Source: Tubiluchus corallicola
Lineage: Eukaryota > Priapulida > Priapulimorpha > Priapulimorphida > Tubiluchidae
Length of the DNA stretch: 64,000 nucleotides
NCBI GenBank assembly: GCA_030141605.1
Contig: JAQGDQ010000012.1
Span: 1,258,359 to 1,322,358, forward strand
Reading direction: 5' to 3'
The translations under genes were made by a program, and so were the position numbers. Numbering within the stretch: position 1 is the stretch's first letter; each line of letters starts with the position of its first letter. Below the pieces are notes generated by a model. It was given only the letters and a program-made list of their open reading frames with translations, made no database searches and was not told where the DNA came from. Below are positions 48,602 to 59,265 of this stretch, in pieces.

Positions 48602-49622
48602 AATCTCATTAGCAGTTTTTATGGTTGTAGTTGGAGATAATCGAATCCATATTGATTAAAGCAGGTGTTCCACTCCATGCAGTGATACTAGATAACCACC
48701 TGAATTATAGAAGTTTAAAAATTTACTTCATCTGACTTTTTAAAGTTTCCTTTTTTAATACACTTTCTTATATATCTATATACTGATTGTGTTTTGTTTT
48801 CTTTTCAAGACTATTATTATAATTCTATTTGACTTTAATTGTTACACGTAGAAAGTGTGAAAGAGAAGACTGATTTGGAAAGCATGATATTTTTGGAATT
48901 AAATGAACTGTTTGTAGAAACTTGATGCCTGAGAGTTTTCAATCGGTTGTAAGTTGCAACCAAAGGCTTGAAATATAAATATATGTTTAGAAAAAACTTG
49001 ATCTCGTAAGTTGCAACCAAATTTTGTTACAAAGAAATGATGTACGGCTTGATGATTTATAGGAAAACTTCAAGATTTATGTGAATCGGTTACTCGTCTA
49101 ATGCTAATAGGTTTAAAATTTGGCTATAAAGCTTGAAACATATTTTTAAATCAGTGTAAATAAGTCAGGCCTCTTCATCTTAGTATTCAATAATTGTCCA
49201 CTCGTATTGTAATGTCGCAAGTATTTGTCAAATTAAAAGTGATGGGATGCAGAAGGTCAAGGTCTGCATTTTGTTTTGAACACACATTTCAAATTTCGAA
49301 TTATTTAATATATTCTGATTTCTGTGTGTAGAGTTGACAAATTTTCTGTATGTTTAAAGAGTAGTAGTAGTAATAACAGCAGAATCATTTTCTAAACTGA
49401 ATGTGTCGAAGTTTGCTGTGTAGGCATGGCAGTTTTTAGAGTATGTTGGAAAGATTTTCTGCTTCCTCTCATGTGCTATAGGTGTAATATAAGTCTTTGC
49501 CTGTTGTTTGATTTCCTATCCATTGATCGTTTTAGGTACTTGCTCATTGTCTGGATATTATCAATGATCAGCGACGACAGACAAAGGCCAATGACATGTT
49601 TAACGCTGTCTACAGATTTTAA
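36765..49622 (+). CDS. MCCC2: Methylcrotonoyl-CoA carboxylase beta-like carboxyltransferase, 12 exons, complete
   Basis: MCC beta moves the carboxyl group from biotin on MCC alpha to 3-methylcrotonyl-CoA in mitochondrial leucine breakdown. Exons: 36765-36872, 37345-37621, 38974-39152, 39632-39712, 40904-41082, 42075-42264, 43260-43351, 43603-43754, 45302-45423, 47731-47823, 48072-48185, 49536-49622. Phases agree and give 557 residues (human MCCC2: 563). The start ATG is the first in frame after an upstream TAA. Residues 1-36 are basic with few acidic residues, as in a mitochondrial presequence. The N-terminal lobe keeps [27 protein letters not shown] and [11 protein letters not shown]. The C-terminal lobe keeps IPKIT and MCGRSFSP, but the TGFMVG and GGSYGAG motifs are changed. 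It may be a diverged paralogue rather than the main MCC beta. Confidence 0.94.
36894..37207. mobile_element. hAT-type MITE in intron 1 of the MCC-beta-like gene
   Basis: The left end TAGGGCTGTGGAGTCGG and the inverted right end CAGGACTGTGGAGTCGG are followed inside by repeated GGAGTCGGAG. GTTCTGCC (36886-36893) and GTTCTGTC (37208-37215) flank it as an 8-bp target duplication with one mismatch, the size expected for hAT. 314 bp, non-coding. It starts 21 bases after the exon 1 donor. Confidence 0.7.
37345..37621 (+). CDS. MCCC2: MCC-beta-like exon 2: N-terminal helical part
   Basis: Acceptor GATTTTAG at 37337-37344 keeps frame with exon 1; a second AG at 37350-37351 would break it. The exon encodes [18 protein letters not shown] (human HIKLGGGEKARALH) and ends in ASVSG split after one base. 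The following dinucleotide is GC, giving a GC-AG intron with the optimal GCAAGT donor. Confidence 0.9.
37622..38973 (+). other. GC-AG intron of the MCC-beta-like gene
   Basis: The exon ends TCTG and the intron starts GCAAGT. Splicing to 38974 restores Gly and joins SVSG to IGKISG in frame. The nearest GT (GTATGG, 4 bases later) would shift the frame. Confidence 0.8.
38974..39152 (+). CDS. MCCC2: MCC-beta-like exon 3: acyl-CoA-binding lobe
   Basis: Acceptor GAACATTTAG, donor [34 protein letters not shown] and [10 protein letters not shown] follow human GIGRVSG, ATVKGGAYYP, VKKQLRAQEIA and LVDSGGAYLP. Confidence 0.95.
39632..39712 (+). CDS. MCCC2: MCC-beta-like exon 4
   Basis: 81 bp, phase 0. 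It encodes [20 protein letters not shown], close to human [20 protein letters not shown]. Acceptor TTTTTCATCAG, donor GTATGC. Confidence 0.95.
40904..41082 (+). CDS. MCCC2: MCC-beta-like exon 5: GSCTAG loop
   Basis: Acceptor TGTGTTTTTAG, donor [17 protein letters not shown] and [17 protein letters not shown] match human GSCTAGGAYVP and [17 protein letters not shown]. This is the N-lobe oxyanion and CoA region, and it is well kept. Confidence 0.95.
42075..42264 (+). CDS. MCCC2: MCC-beta-like exon 6: interlobe region
   Basis: Acceptor TATCCTTGCAG, donor GTGCAA. It opens SGYADHFA (human SGVSDHWA), crosses the variable linker with [16 protein letters not shown], and ends VDMNK. Confidence 0.92.
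43260..43351 (+). CDS. MCCC2: MCC-beta-like exon 7
   Basis: Acceptor ATTTCTTTTAG, donor GTAGAT. It encodes [20 protein letters not shown]; human has [20 protein letters not shown]. Confidence 0.94.
43603..43754 (+). CDS. MCCC2: MCC-beta-like exon 8: altered QNxTG loop
   Basis: Acceptor TTTGCTGCAG, donor [26 protein letters not shown] and [19 protein letters not shown] are conserved. Human MCCC2 then has GFMVG, while this protein has SKASS (residues 411-415). Confidence 0.94.
45302..45423 (+). CDS. MCCC2: MCC-beta-like exon 9: altered glycine loop
   Basis: Acceptor TCGCTTTAG, donor [20 protein letters not shown] matches human MVAAVACAQVPKIT. Human IIGGSYGAGNYGM is replaced by [13 protein letters not shown] (residues 448-460), losing most of the loop glycines. 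Confidence 0.94.
45424..47730 (+). other. Long intron 9 of the MCC-beta-like gene
   Basis: 2.3 kb intron. Apart from a tRNA-like SINE head near 45861-45936, I see only AT-rich unique-looking sequence. Confidence 0.8.
45725..45936 (-). mobile_element. Possible tRNA-derived SINE
   Basis: On the minus strand a tRNA-like head at 45936-45861 (76 bases) has an A-box-like TAGCAAAGAGG and a B-box-like GGGTTTGATACTC. A non-tRNA body follows. No intact cloverleaf was established. Confidence 0.35.
47731..47823 (+). CDS. MCCC2: MCC-beta-like exon 10
   Basis: Acceptor TTTTTTTAG, donor [26 protein letters not shown] matches human [20 protein letters not shown]. The next human motif GGEQAA is replaced by DESNLG. 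Confidence 0.93.
48072..48185 (+). CDS. MCCC2: MCC-beta-like exon 11
   Basis: Acceptor GTTTAATTGCAG, donor GTTAGT. It encodes [20 protein letters not shown], parallel to human [20 protein letters not shown]; the human DDGIIDP that marks this family is only partly kept. Confidence 0.93.
48186..49535 (+). other. Last intron of the MCC-beta-like gene
   Basis: AT-rich, with an AT microsatellite at 48568-48599. Otherwise no feature seen. Confidence 0.75.
49536..49622 (+). CDS. MCCC2: MCC-beta-like terminal exon
   Basis: Acceptor GATCGTTTTAG; stop TAA at 49620-49622. It encodes [12 protein letters not shown] and ends NAVYRF, compared with human VLGLSFSAAL and GIFRM. Confidence 0.9.
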   Translation, partial: VLAHCLDIINDQRRQTKANDMFNAVYRF

Positions 49623-52430
49623 CAGTTTTCATGCTGTACAAGGTTTTTAGCTGTTATTTCTCTCCCAGGTGAGTTGATTTACTTGTAATAATTGTGTGAT
49701 AACTTAGAGCTGCAAAGATATTTACAGAATTTTGGTTATTGACATTCGATATGAAGATATCAGATTGTGTTGAAAATCATGATTTGAAGTTATAATTTTG
49801 ACAGTCGCAGGATAGGTTGGTGCACTTCACTTGCATTCTCAGTTTGAATTACGCAATGCCTACCAGTATTACCTATGGCGTGTCATACTGCCCTCGACAT
49901 GGTTGTCTACCTCAGAGAACACACTCATGAAGGGATATGAACCCATGGCTGGAAGTTGGAACCCTCACCTTCGTTCCTGTCATCGTGCGATCTAGTTGTG
50001 ATTCAAAATGGCAGCTTCTGCCAAAAGAAACTTATTAATGGAATTATTTTACAAGACACTGGAAAGTGTTATTTATGCAATTTAGCAAGCTATCATCCCA
50101 TATTGTATCAGTTGCTTCATATTTACTTTTTTCATGTTTTATACGTACGTAATATTAAATCGGTGTTGAAATTGAATAGGATATTAAAGTCCTAATTTGA
50201 AAAATATCGATTGTCAAAATGCAAAAGAAACTGACATCTTTCGCACTCTCTAGTTTATAATAACTGCCCACTGTTACCTGTCCAGTCTTACTGGCTTAAT
50301 TTTTTGGTTGAGGATGTTTTCGCTTGGATTTTTTCACAAGAGCTTCTAAAAATGTGAGCCACGTTTCTTTGCATTATTTACGATGTCGTTTTTAATTTTA
50401 ATTCTAATATTTAGTATTTTGTTTACTTCAAATCTGAAATTATTATCCGAAAATTGCAATATTTTTTTAAAAAAAATTGTTCAGCATCACCTCCACTTAC
50501 AATTTTTAGACAAGGGGATCAAAACAGTTTTTTTAAAAAAAGAAACAAATATTACTGTGTTTAAATGGATTGTTTGTAAATTTCATTTTTTATTTTTACA
50601 TGATGAATTTATGTGCTGCATTCCACCAGTATTACATTTAAATAATGTAACTGTAGAAATGAATGTGGTGTTCCTAGAAAATTACTTTTGTCCTTTTAAT
50701 GTGTTGGCTTTTAGATGATTGGGTGTAGGATTTTTTCTGGCTACAAATACTAGGCCGCTTTTTCGTGTGGTAATGTTGTCTGTTGAATCAGAAGTCAGCT
50801 TTAAAATGCCGTTTATATTTTTATAAATTTTTTCTCTTCTACCTTGAGACAGGTCATTTCCTGTAAGCAATTGATTTAGATGTCAAAGTTTCTTGCTAGT
50901 TTTTATGTAATTTTTTCTGTATAAACAAAAAGCTAATGGGCCATTTCGTGTCTTGCATATATAGGAGTGATGATTTGCATGATTTGATTAAAGTTGCAAA
51001 AATTTTATATGTGGCCTAAAATGTGTATAAATTTCTTTGTTATTTTCATAAAATTAATATAATTGGTTACCCCGGTCCTATATTTACCAAATGTTACTCA
51101 CTTTGTTCATTTTATGTAACTATAGCTATGGAAATTTTTATATTATAGTTATGAAAATACCAGGAAATACTGCTTCAAGTAAAAAAATATGTGTAAAATC
51201 AATTTAAGTCATAGTTTCTATAATAGTATCTTGTGCAGTCTCCCCTGAGAATCAAATAAGCTGAAGGCCATTTGGTATCATGGGTAATTAATGAGCTAAT
51301 TTACATATTTTCATGAATGTCACAGACAACTTGTATTGGATTTGCTTTGGATATGTCTCATTACATTATATATTGATCTGATAGATATTGCTATTGTTAT
51401 TCTAAAAATGTTTTACATTAATTAAGCAAATTTATCGTGATTTACAGAGATTTGATTTGATCATTTAAAATCCAAATTTTTCTTTGTAATTGTTGTTGGT
51501 CCTATTTTATTGGTAAGCATAAGAAGACTACTAAATAGAATTAGTTTATCAAACAAATATTTTCATGCATCAAAAATTGCAAATAAATGCTTGCATGAGG
51601 CTGAGAGGTTGACAACCCCGCTTATAGGTTATGTGCATGTCTGTGTGCTTGTGTAAGCTACGTATGTGTATGTATATAAGTGGTATGTGTATATCTGTAT
51701 TATGTTTATGTAGAGTATTTGGTATTGTTTTTTATATATATATATATTTGTTTCTGCCATATATATATATATATATATAATGTCATAATCTAACATGCTG
51801 CTATAATTTTTTGTAAACTATTTAAATTGAAATGGATAAAAGCATTTGTGTAGATTTTCTGAGTAGCTAAAGTTGATAATTTGGTAAATTTATTACGGTA
51901 ATAATGCATATAATCGTCTGGATCGTTGTCGCTGCAAGAGAAATTTGGTAAATTTACTATCGTAAATATGAAAACACACGTAATCGTCTGGATCATTGTC
52001 GTTGCTAGAGAAATTTGTCATAGTAGAAAAATCAATCATGTAAAGATGGAAAGTTTGCTAGTTTGATAATGAAATTTCAAAAATAAAAAAAAGTCATGCG
52101 CATCTTCATTCTCTTGATTGCAAAATGGGAAAATTGAGTTTAAGCATATCATACTCTAATACACATCATTAGAACTTGCAATACATGTTAAATTCTTTTA
52201 ATGTTAATGTGGTACATCTGAGTCTGTAAGATGTACCCAACTTGACAAACATCACTTTGAATACATTGTTGATTTCTCTTACAAGGTTAGGTGCACTTTC
52301 TGAATTGGTTAAAATTAGCTAAACTTCAACAGTTTTAATTATGTAGTCTATTACATGATTATTAGTCAAGTTTCTCTTTTATCTGTCCAAAGTCTCTTTC
52401 AGATTCAATTGCAAATACCTCACTCTTATC
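49623..52430 (+). other. Downstream spacer with 3' UTR of the MCC-beta-like gene
   Basis: AT-rich. It has no clear AATAAA until about 51581, so the 3' end of the mRNA is not placed. AT tracts lie at 51735-51750 and 51760-51779. A duplicated 40-base stretch with TCGTCTGGATC occurs at about 51914 and 51983. Otherwise nothing recognised, apart from the tRNA-like segment listed separately. Confidence 0.5.
49930..49996 (-). mobile_element. Possible tRNA-derived SINE head
   Basis: On the minus strand GGGTTCATATCCC is a good B box (one mismatch to GGTTCGANNCC), with an A-box-like TCGCACGATGACAGG about 40 bases before it. It lies 0.3 kb after the MCC-beta-like stop. Confidence 0.35.
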
Positions 52431-52438
52431 ACTAGGTT

Positions 52439-53208
52439 TTAGCAGAATTTTGCCATTTTTGGTCCAGAGGTATTTGAATCCTTTTTCGTTCTTATACTGT
52501 CATGGAGTACTTGTCGCCTTTTAGCAGTTAAGCTCTCCTTGATGTAAATTTTGTTTCGACCATAAAACTGACTTGCTCTCGGGTCTATGTGCCATAGATT
52601 TTTTCCAATTGTTGTAAATTTCATCTCTTTTTTCTTTTCTATTGAACTTATCTTTGGTGCATCACCTCGTCTGTTTTGCGGCAGCCTGTGGATAGTACTA
52701 AGATCGCCTGACTTTGCTGTGGGATATCAAGCATTATTTGGTTGGTGTCTTCACCTGGCAGCAAAGGCACCCCACTAATCTCTATACATACTCTTCTGCT
52801 ATGCTGCTCAAAACTGTCAAAAGCTGCATCTTTCTCTTTAATTTTTTGGTGATGCACACAGACAGTTTCCTCGAGAAATTTAACTTTAGTTTTTACGTCA
52901 CTGACAACTCCTTTGATCTCCTTTTTGAAATCTTCAAAACTTTGAAAATTTCAGAAATAAATCTTTGTGAGTCCTTGTGAGTTCTACTTGACTTTTCAAA
53001 TGGTTATATAGAGAACATACTTGTAGCGTCAAGCTATTTACCGCTGCCAATATTGATTCGTTGATACCTATTTTGAGTTCATGCTATGTTCTTCAGTACC
53101 TCCCGACGTAATTAAGTCAGCCTCTGTTTTCGATTTTCCCGCCATATCATCGTTCTTTGTTGGGTTGTTAAATGCCACAGTCAAAATTGCTTCATTTGTT
53201 TCTGCCAT
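52439..53208 (-). mobile_element. LINE ORF1 relic
   Basis: On the minus strand it starts MAETNEAILTVAFNN (ATG at 53206-53208). A coiled-coil-like middle follows, then EQHSRRVCIEISGVPLLPGE and, at the end, NKIYIKESLTAKRRQVLHDS. These are typical of LINE ORF1 proteins with the SRRxCxEISGxP motif. Frame shifts and stops break it. Confidence 0.6.
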
Positions 53209-53439
53209 AATTTACTCTCTCGTTTTTTACTCTTTCTTGTTTCTACAACCATTTAGTGAAATAGGCTGATTAAATTTGTTGCCGTAACATTGAATAATAC
53301 TCGAAATATTAGCTAATTTTGTCATATATTTGCAAAACTCAATACATTTAATACTGGCATTCAGGGCCGCCAAGTGAATTTTTGGGGCCCAGTGCAAAAG
53401 GAAACTTAAGCCCCCTCCTCCAATTTCCAAATAATGATA

Positions 53440-55330
53440 TTCAAACTAAGTCTTTAATTCTGACATTCCGGGAATATGAGGGCGTTTTGCCCTCTTCGTT
53501 GCTCTATAAATGTTATCTGACATCCGACTCATACAATCACCTACATTAATACAATCTGGTTCAACAGCTACAATACTGCCATCCAAATGTTGCAAAAATC
53601 TGTTGGTGTCAATCTCAGAATAGCAGATTGGTTTTTTAAGCATAACATGGCTGATTTGCTTTCATACAGGGTATCCCCAAACTCGAAGCACGAAGCCACA
53701 CATCTCTAATGTCTCTACTGCTAGTAGTATTACCGCTCATTTGCACACAAACTGGACTGTGGTCTGACTGAAAAGCATCGCCGTCTAGCCTTGTGAGTGC
53801 ATACACTTGGCACTAAAAATTTATGACATATTACATGATCAATTTCCGAAATAAAACGATTTCTTCGTTTGAAAGTCAAATCAGTTCTAAAAATTTGACC
53901 GCTTACAGCAAGGTTATTCAAGATTACCATCTCATTATCGTAGCGTAAGTCTCTCAGAATTTTGCCGGACAGGTTGGACACCTTATCTCCACTGGATCTG
54001 TAAAATGCATTTTTCAACTGATGAGTTGACAGTGATGTATAATCTCCTATACGAGCATTTAAAAACCCAACAGCAAGATTGTAAAATTGAGAATTTGTTG
54101 GAGGTACATACATACCCATATACAACATTTGGAAACGTGTGAATTTCTATCCGTATCCAGTTATCATTATCATAAATGACCTGTTTACAGTTCGAAGCCA
54201 GTTTGTTGTTAACAAAAAGAGACCCATGCCGCCCTAATTTGCATACCGTGTGGAGATTCTGTAAGTAGTGAACCCAGATGAACTAAAATCAACAATACAT
54301 TTAAATTCCGTTATAAATACTAAATTACATTGAGATAAATGTTTTGCAAAACACAGTTCTCTAATTTGTCTTTTGCTACTAGGTGATCTAGTTTTCATAG
54401 GCACGAAAACGTTTGGGCCTGGGTGGGTGAAATTTATCAACAACAACCTTGCCAACATACAACTTACCCTCTTTAATCTTTGCATCCTTTCCCACATTGT
54501 CAGGCTTCTCCTTCTTTGCTCTCGTTGCATCACGAAGTCTGGACTATTCTTCTTGGACAAGTGGGTGCATATCTTTCTTTATAAAAATCTTTCCAAAATC
54601 GCCATTGTGCTTGAGATTATTTTTTTCTCCAGAATTCGTTTGCATACTTCAGATTTCTTGAAAGTAAGCATTATTGGATGCGGCTTTTTGGACTTTTTCC
54701 TAATACGCTTGACTTTGACTTGAGGTTCTTGACTTTTCACACCACATACATATAAAATATGCTCGATTTTTGCCTCCTCCGTTTCTCCTCCAGCGAACTC
54801 TGCTTCCTCGGGCACACCATACACCATAAAAGTTTTGTCCATTTCTCTCTTATATAATCGATCCAAATAGCATTGTTGCATCTCCACTGTCTGTGTGTTA
54901 AATTTTCAATAGTTTCGCTCAACTGCTCGTTCTCGGCTTTTATTTTCTTATAATTTTCTAACAGTGTAGATATGTTCAGTCGAATGGGCTGTACCATCGC
55001 TTCCAAATTTCTCTTCATATTTTTCACGTACTGATTCATCTGTTCCGAGATAATATTACTTATATTAGACATAAAACCGTGGAATGCGCTCGGACTCATA
55101 CTTCCAATGCATGTAGTATTTTCTGCCTGGTACACTTTTTTAAGGCACGTTTCTTCCCCTACTAAGGAATTTTTACCAGAATTTTCACTTACAGACTGAC
55201 TGTTGCATGCCTCTTTGTAACACAGCTTACATTGTTTTTGACCCTTTTCTCTTAAACATATAGAATCTTATCGAACTTTAGTACTTTTACATGTTGTACA
55301 ACTTTTTTTCCAGCCATAATTTCAGTTTAA
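53440..55330 (-). mobile_element. LINE with ORF1 and endonuclease, RT lost
   Basis: Minus strand, 5' to 3': a Cys-rich start (CTTCK, CKLCYKEAC, about 55310-55180), a coiled coil (about 55130-54900), KREMDKTFMVYGVPE with VKRIRKKSKKPHPIMLTF (ORF1, to about 54396), then an APE-type endonuclease with YVPPTNSQFY, FLNARIGDY and EIDHVI (54250-53730). After about 53446 no reverse transcriptase is found. Several frame shifts make it inactive. Confidence 0.65.
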
Positions 55331-55413
55331 GTACACTGTATCAATATCAGCACGACTGTAGCACACATCTGCACTCTATGAAACCTCTTCTATTACATGA
55401 ATTGCTTGGATGA

Positions 55414-55627
55414 AATTCATCATTAATGATACCGTGCACTTTCTTTGCGGCACTTATTTCACGCAAGTGTCCCATAGGTCGTTGTTCAGTTCCAATAATA
55501 TTTCAAGACGACAAGAGCTCAATTCGTCATTAATGATACCTTGCGCTTTTCTTTGCGACACTTTTTTCATGCAAGTGTGTAATAGGTTGTTGTTAAGTTC
55601 CCATAATTTTTCAGGGCCACAAGAACA
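55414..55627. repeat. Two tandem 107-bp repeats upstream of the LINE
   Basis: Units start at 55414 and 55521 with AATTC(A/G)TCATTAATGATACC and share CTTTGCG, GCAAGTGT, TAGGT(C/T)GTTGTT and further blocks. They lie just 5' of the minus-strand LINE and may be its 5' UTR monomers. Confidence 0.55.
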
Positions 55628-55799
55628 TACTGATCAAGAGCATAGCCGTCCCCTGCTGTTGTCATCGTCTTGTTCTCGTGTGGGTAGTATGGTGTGGATT
55701 AATTATCCTTCGTGTAGCGTGAATGGTATGGTATGGATTGTCAGACTATGTGCACTTTTCTCTCTTGTTGGCAGTAACTCTGAAACTACGAGATATTTT

Positions 55800-56065
55800 T
55801 AATTTTTTAGAGAATGACATAGAACTAGATAATTTCAAGGTGTCAACGTCACGTCTACTCTTAGACATTGGGTACCTCCCGAAGTGAAGTACACTGCACA
55901 AGAAGTGTTAAAGAAGTTAATGTGAAAATTAGTGAAAAATATCTTGGACTTACACTTTCGAATGATTATACTTGCGATGCAGATATTATTGTTAATCAAA
56001 CTAGAATGTTTTATGTCAGGGCTGCATCTAAATTCAACGCAAATTATGTATATATTTTACTATGA
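55800..56065 (+). mobile_element. LINE RT C-terminal fragment, plus strand
   Basis: It encodes VNVKISEKYLGLTLSNDYTC and QTRMFYVRA, the thumb region after LINE RT. It ends TGA, followed by AATAAA-rich sequence (56147-56200). Opposite in orientation to the LINE at 53440-55330. Confidence 0.5.
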
Positions 56066-56691
56066 CTTATAATTGTAAATATGTCTTTTATCTTGTAATG
56101 TATGCTCTTGTATATGGTTACTTTGTATACTGAAATTATGATATAAATAAAAAGTGGCACTTTTTACACTGAAATAAAGATATAAATAAAATAAATAAAT
56201 TGTTTTATTTAACATTTAAAAGGAGTTGATTTTATAAATTTTTGGATGAAGGTAAATAACAGCCATACCCTTTATATGGGCGAAAAGAGCAATTTTTATC
56301 TTGCTAACATCCGTGGTGATTTTCCACTTGTTTACCAAGATTTAGATTTTAACATAATAGAAATTTTGCAAGGGCTTTCAGGCAAATTTTTAGTTCAATA
56401 CAACAAATTTGTATCAATCGCTTATGTATCCTGATGAAAACTAGTTACATTAGTGGCTCCAAAATGGACCCTCATAGGACATCTGGACGTCTAGGCCTGG
56501 TTTTATAGGTTTTGTATGAGCCTTTTCAGCTCTCTTTATTCAAGATAGCTTTCAACAATATCAAACTGTCTTGAACACAGCAGGCAGTGGATACTTGGTG
56601 AAAAGTTGGGATGCAGACACAGTGTAGACTTTATCAACGCCACTTGAGTGGTGATTACTTCAATAGTATGTTTAAGTACTGAGATGTACAA

Positions 56692-57010
56692 GTGCTACCT
56701 TCCTACTTACCTATGCAGGAGTGCTACCTTCCTACTTACCTATCTGTGTACCTAGCTATCTACTTATTCCTACCTGCAGTAACACCTGGAGGTCTACTTA
56801 AAGTAGTGCTTAAGTCTACTTTAATATCTACTTGCAATCTCTCTTACCTAACCAACCAACGTACCTACCTACTTACCTACCTATCTACCTACCTGCCCAC
56901 CTGCCTACATACCGACCCACATGCATGCATACATACAGACACACACATACACGCACACACACACACACACACACACATACACGCACAAACACATGCGCAC
57001 ACACACACGT

Positions 57011-57079
<69 letters not shown>

Positions 57080-57125
57080 TACATATCTATCTATCTACCG
57101 CACCCTCTCCCCACCTACCTAATTA
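56692..57125. repeat. CCTA and CA compound microsatellite
   Basis: (CTAC)n-like tracts lead into about 140 bases of CA repeat (56937-57075), with CATA and CTAT runs on the far side. The Thr/His open frames crossing it are repeat artefacts. Confidence 0.9.
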
Positions 57126-57489
57126 CCTACCTGCTTGCCAACTCACCTACCCAAAACTGTTTAGACACGTGACAGCAAGGATTTTGAACACAAAGTATGA
57201 ATGCACAGTTCTGATGTCTTCAGTTCCATTATGTTATACATTCTATGCTGTTCCATTCTGTACTGTTCAATACTGTACTGCACTGTTCATTTGTGATCTA
57301 TTTTGTTCCATTCCATTTAGTTTACTGTATTCTTTTCTGTTCTATTGTAAATAAATATGCAAGTCGGCAAGAATACATTTATTAAATTTCACAATTAGGT
57401 AATTATTTGATAATTGTACAATTATTAATTAATTACCTACAGATATTTTGTTATTTGTTTGTCAGTAAGACAGTCTATTAGCTAGCTGC

Positions 57490-57675
57490 CAAAATGTCCA
57501 CTGCCCAATTGTCCACTCCCAAATGTTCACTGCCCAAGTATTCATTGCCCAAATGTCCCACTCCTCAAGTGTCCACTGTCCAAATGTCTACTGGTCAAAT
57601 GTCCATTGCTCAAGTGTTCACTGCTCAAGTGCCACTAGTCAAGTGTCCATTGTCCATAAGTATGCTGCCCAAGTG
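57490..57675. repeat. 15-bp minisatellite, about 12 units
   Basis: The unit is close to AAATGTCCACTGCCC, with 70-90% similarity between units by eye. Confidence 0.8.
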
Positions 57676-57719
57676 ATCGTGATGGTTACGACGAGTCTGC
57701 TCGTCATATGGACAATTAA

Positions 57720-59150
57720 TGAGGATTGTTCTTTTTAAAATAAAGAAACCTTACCCAGAAGGCTGTACTGCAAGAAAGAATGGGTCTACAACAAGGAACG
57801 GAATATAAAACTAGCATAATTACTATGGATTTGATTCACGAATTTGTTCCCTCGGCCTGTCGTATTACAGTACATACATTGAGTTGAGTCATTCATTAAA
57901 ATGAGATTGAAGTATTTTAAACATCAGATTATTAAAAAGTTTCATTCGTTTTTTTAGAATTTTTATTAAGAAACATTTAGTTGAAGATATTCAACTGCTC
58001 AGCAGTCTCTTATGCTCTTTCTTAACGATGTCCATGTGCTATTAGATAAACCACTGTTTGTACAATCATACAAATGACTGAACAGCCATGCATTTACAAA
58101 GTGTTTATATCAGGCGAACCTTCGTTTATTTTAACTGCAACTTCTTACAGCTTTGGTTTCTCGCCGCACAACTCGTAAAAATCGTACAGCTACTGAACAT
58201 TAAGCCATGTTGAACTGGTGTTATTGCTACTATATTTAGGCCAGAGATAGACAAAGACAACCAAACGTTCCTTAAAATTTGAATAGTAAATCAAACCCTG
58301 TAGATTTAAGATGCACTTTTGTAATAAGATATTTGTAAATATTTCATGTGCTCCTCGTTCTTTGCTTTAGAGAAAAGTAAACTTCTGACAGTGCGTCTTT
58401 TCATTTTTACAATATTTGGAACAGGATTCCTAACCATTTCCGTATACTTTAACTCGAATATGTGTCATCGTGAGAGGAAACATTGTATTTATTGTTTAGC
58501 AAGCAGATTTGTAATAATAATAATAATAATAAGAAGAAGAAGAAGAAGAAGAACAACAACAACAATAATAATTAATATTTGTTATTCCTTCTGACTAGGA
58601 TAGAGTCACGATGCATGAACATGTGTGTCACTACCTGCTGCCCTCGCACCAAGACAATTTTGCCAAATTTAATTAGGTTAATAGATCACTTGTTTAGCAG
58701 ATGATACCAGTCTTACAAAGTTCATTTTTACGATGTGAAACAGCTTAGTATAATGCGTATCCACTTTCCAAAGGTGGAAACATAAAACTCAACCCGGAAT
58801 CGCTCAGCGCAATTTATCAAATGCTTCATCTGAAAATGGAAACTCCATAAAATTATAAACAGTGTTAAGATCTGCTGTGTACTGCTATAGTACTGGCCTA
58901 TTATACCTGTAAAATAAATTAAACATGAACAGAATAAAATAAAATCAGACGAACAGACATTTATGTAGATTTAATATTGTAAACGAGGAAATTTGCTTTG
59001 AAAATACAGGAGTTAAAATACATTCCGCAATGTACCACAAGGTGGATACAATAATCATCGTCATCATCATTATTATTATCATCGTCACCCGATCACCATT
59101 ATTATCATCACCTTCGCCGTCGTTTTAATTTAAAATGTTGAAAAAAGAAA
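57720..59150. other. Spacer, with triplet tracts
   Basis: No gene seen. A compound ATA/AGA/ACA tract lies at 58507-58572 and an ATC/ATT tract at 59041-59126. Confidence 0.6.
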
Positions 59151-59180
59151 TGAGCAAATAGGCTTCCTTAGATTAAAGTA

Positions 59181-59186
59181 TTTATT
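59181..59186 (-). promoter_or_regulatory. Candidate polyadenylation signal
   Basis: TTTATT on the plus strand reads AATAAA on the minus strand, about 80 bases after the stop of the acidic minus-strand frame. Confidence 0.35.
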
Positions 59187-59265
59187 ATTATCATTATTGC
59201 TATAAAATACAATAAAGTATACTATATATTTAACCGTTTTGGTTTAGTAGAAATTCGAATTCATC

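Noticed and set aside
50383-50718. 111-codon plus-strand frame after the MCC-beta-like gene
   Set aside because: Phe/Leu/Ile-rich translation of AT-rich DNA, with no conserved motif.
56692-57354. 220-residue Thr/His-rich open frame and Cys/Val frames on the other strand
   Set aside because: They are translations of CA and CCTA microsatellites.
58346-58594. 82-codon frame with an Arg/Ile-rich end
   Set aside because: The end is the ATA/AGA/ACA tract and the rest is unremarkable.
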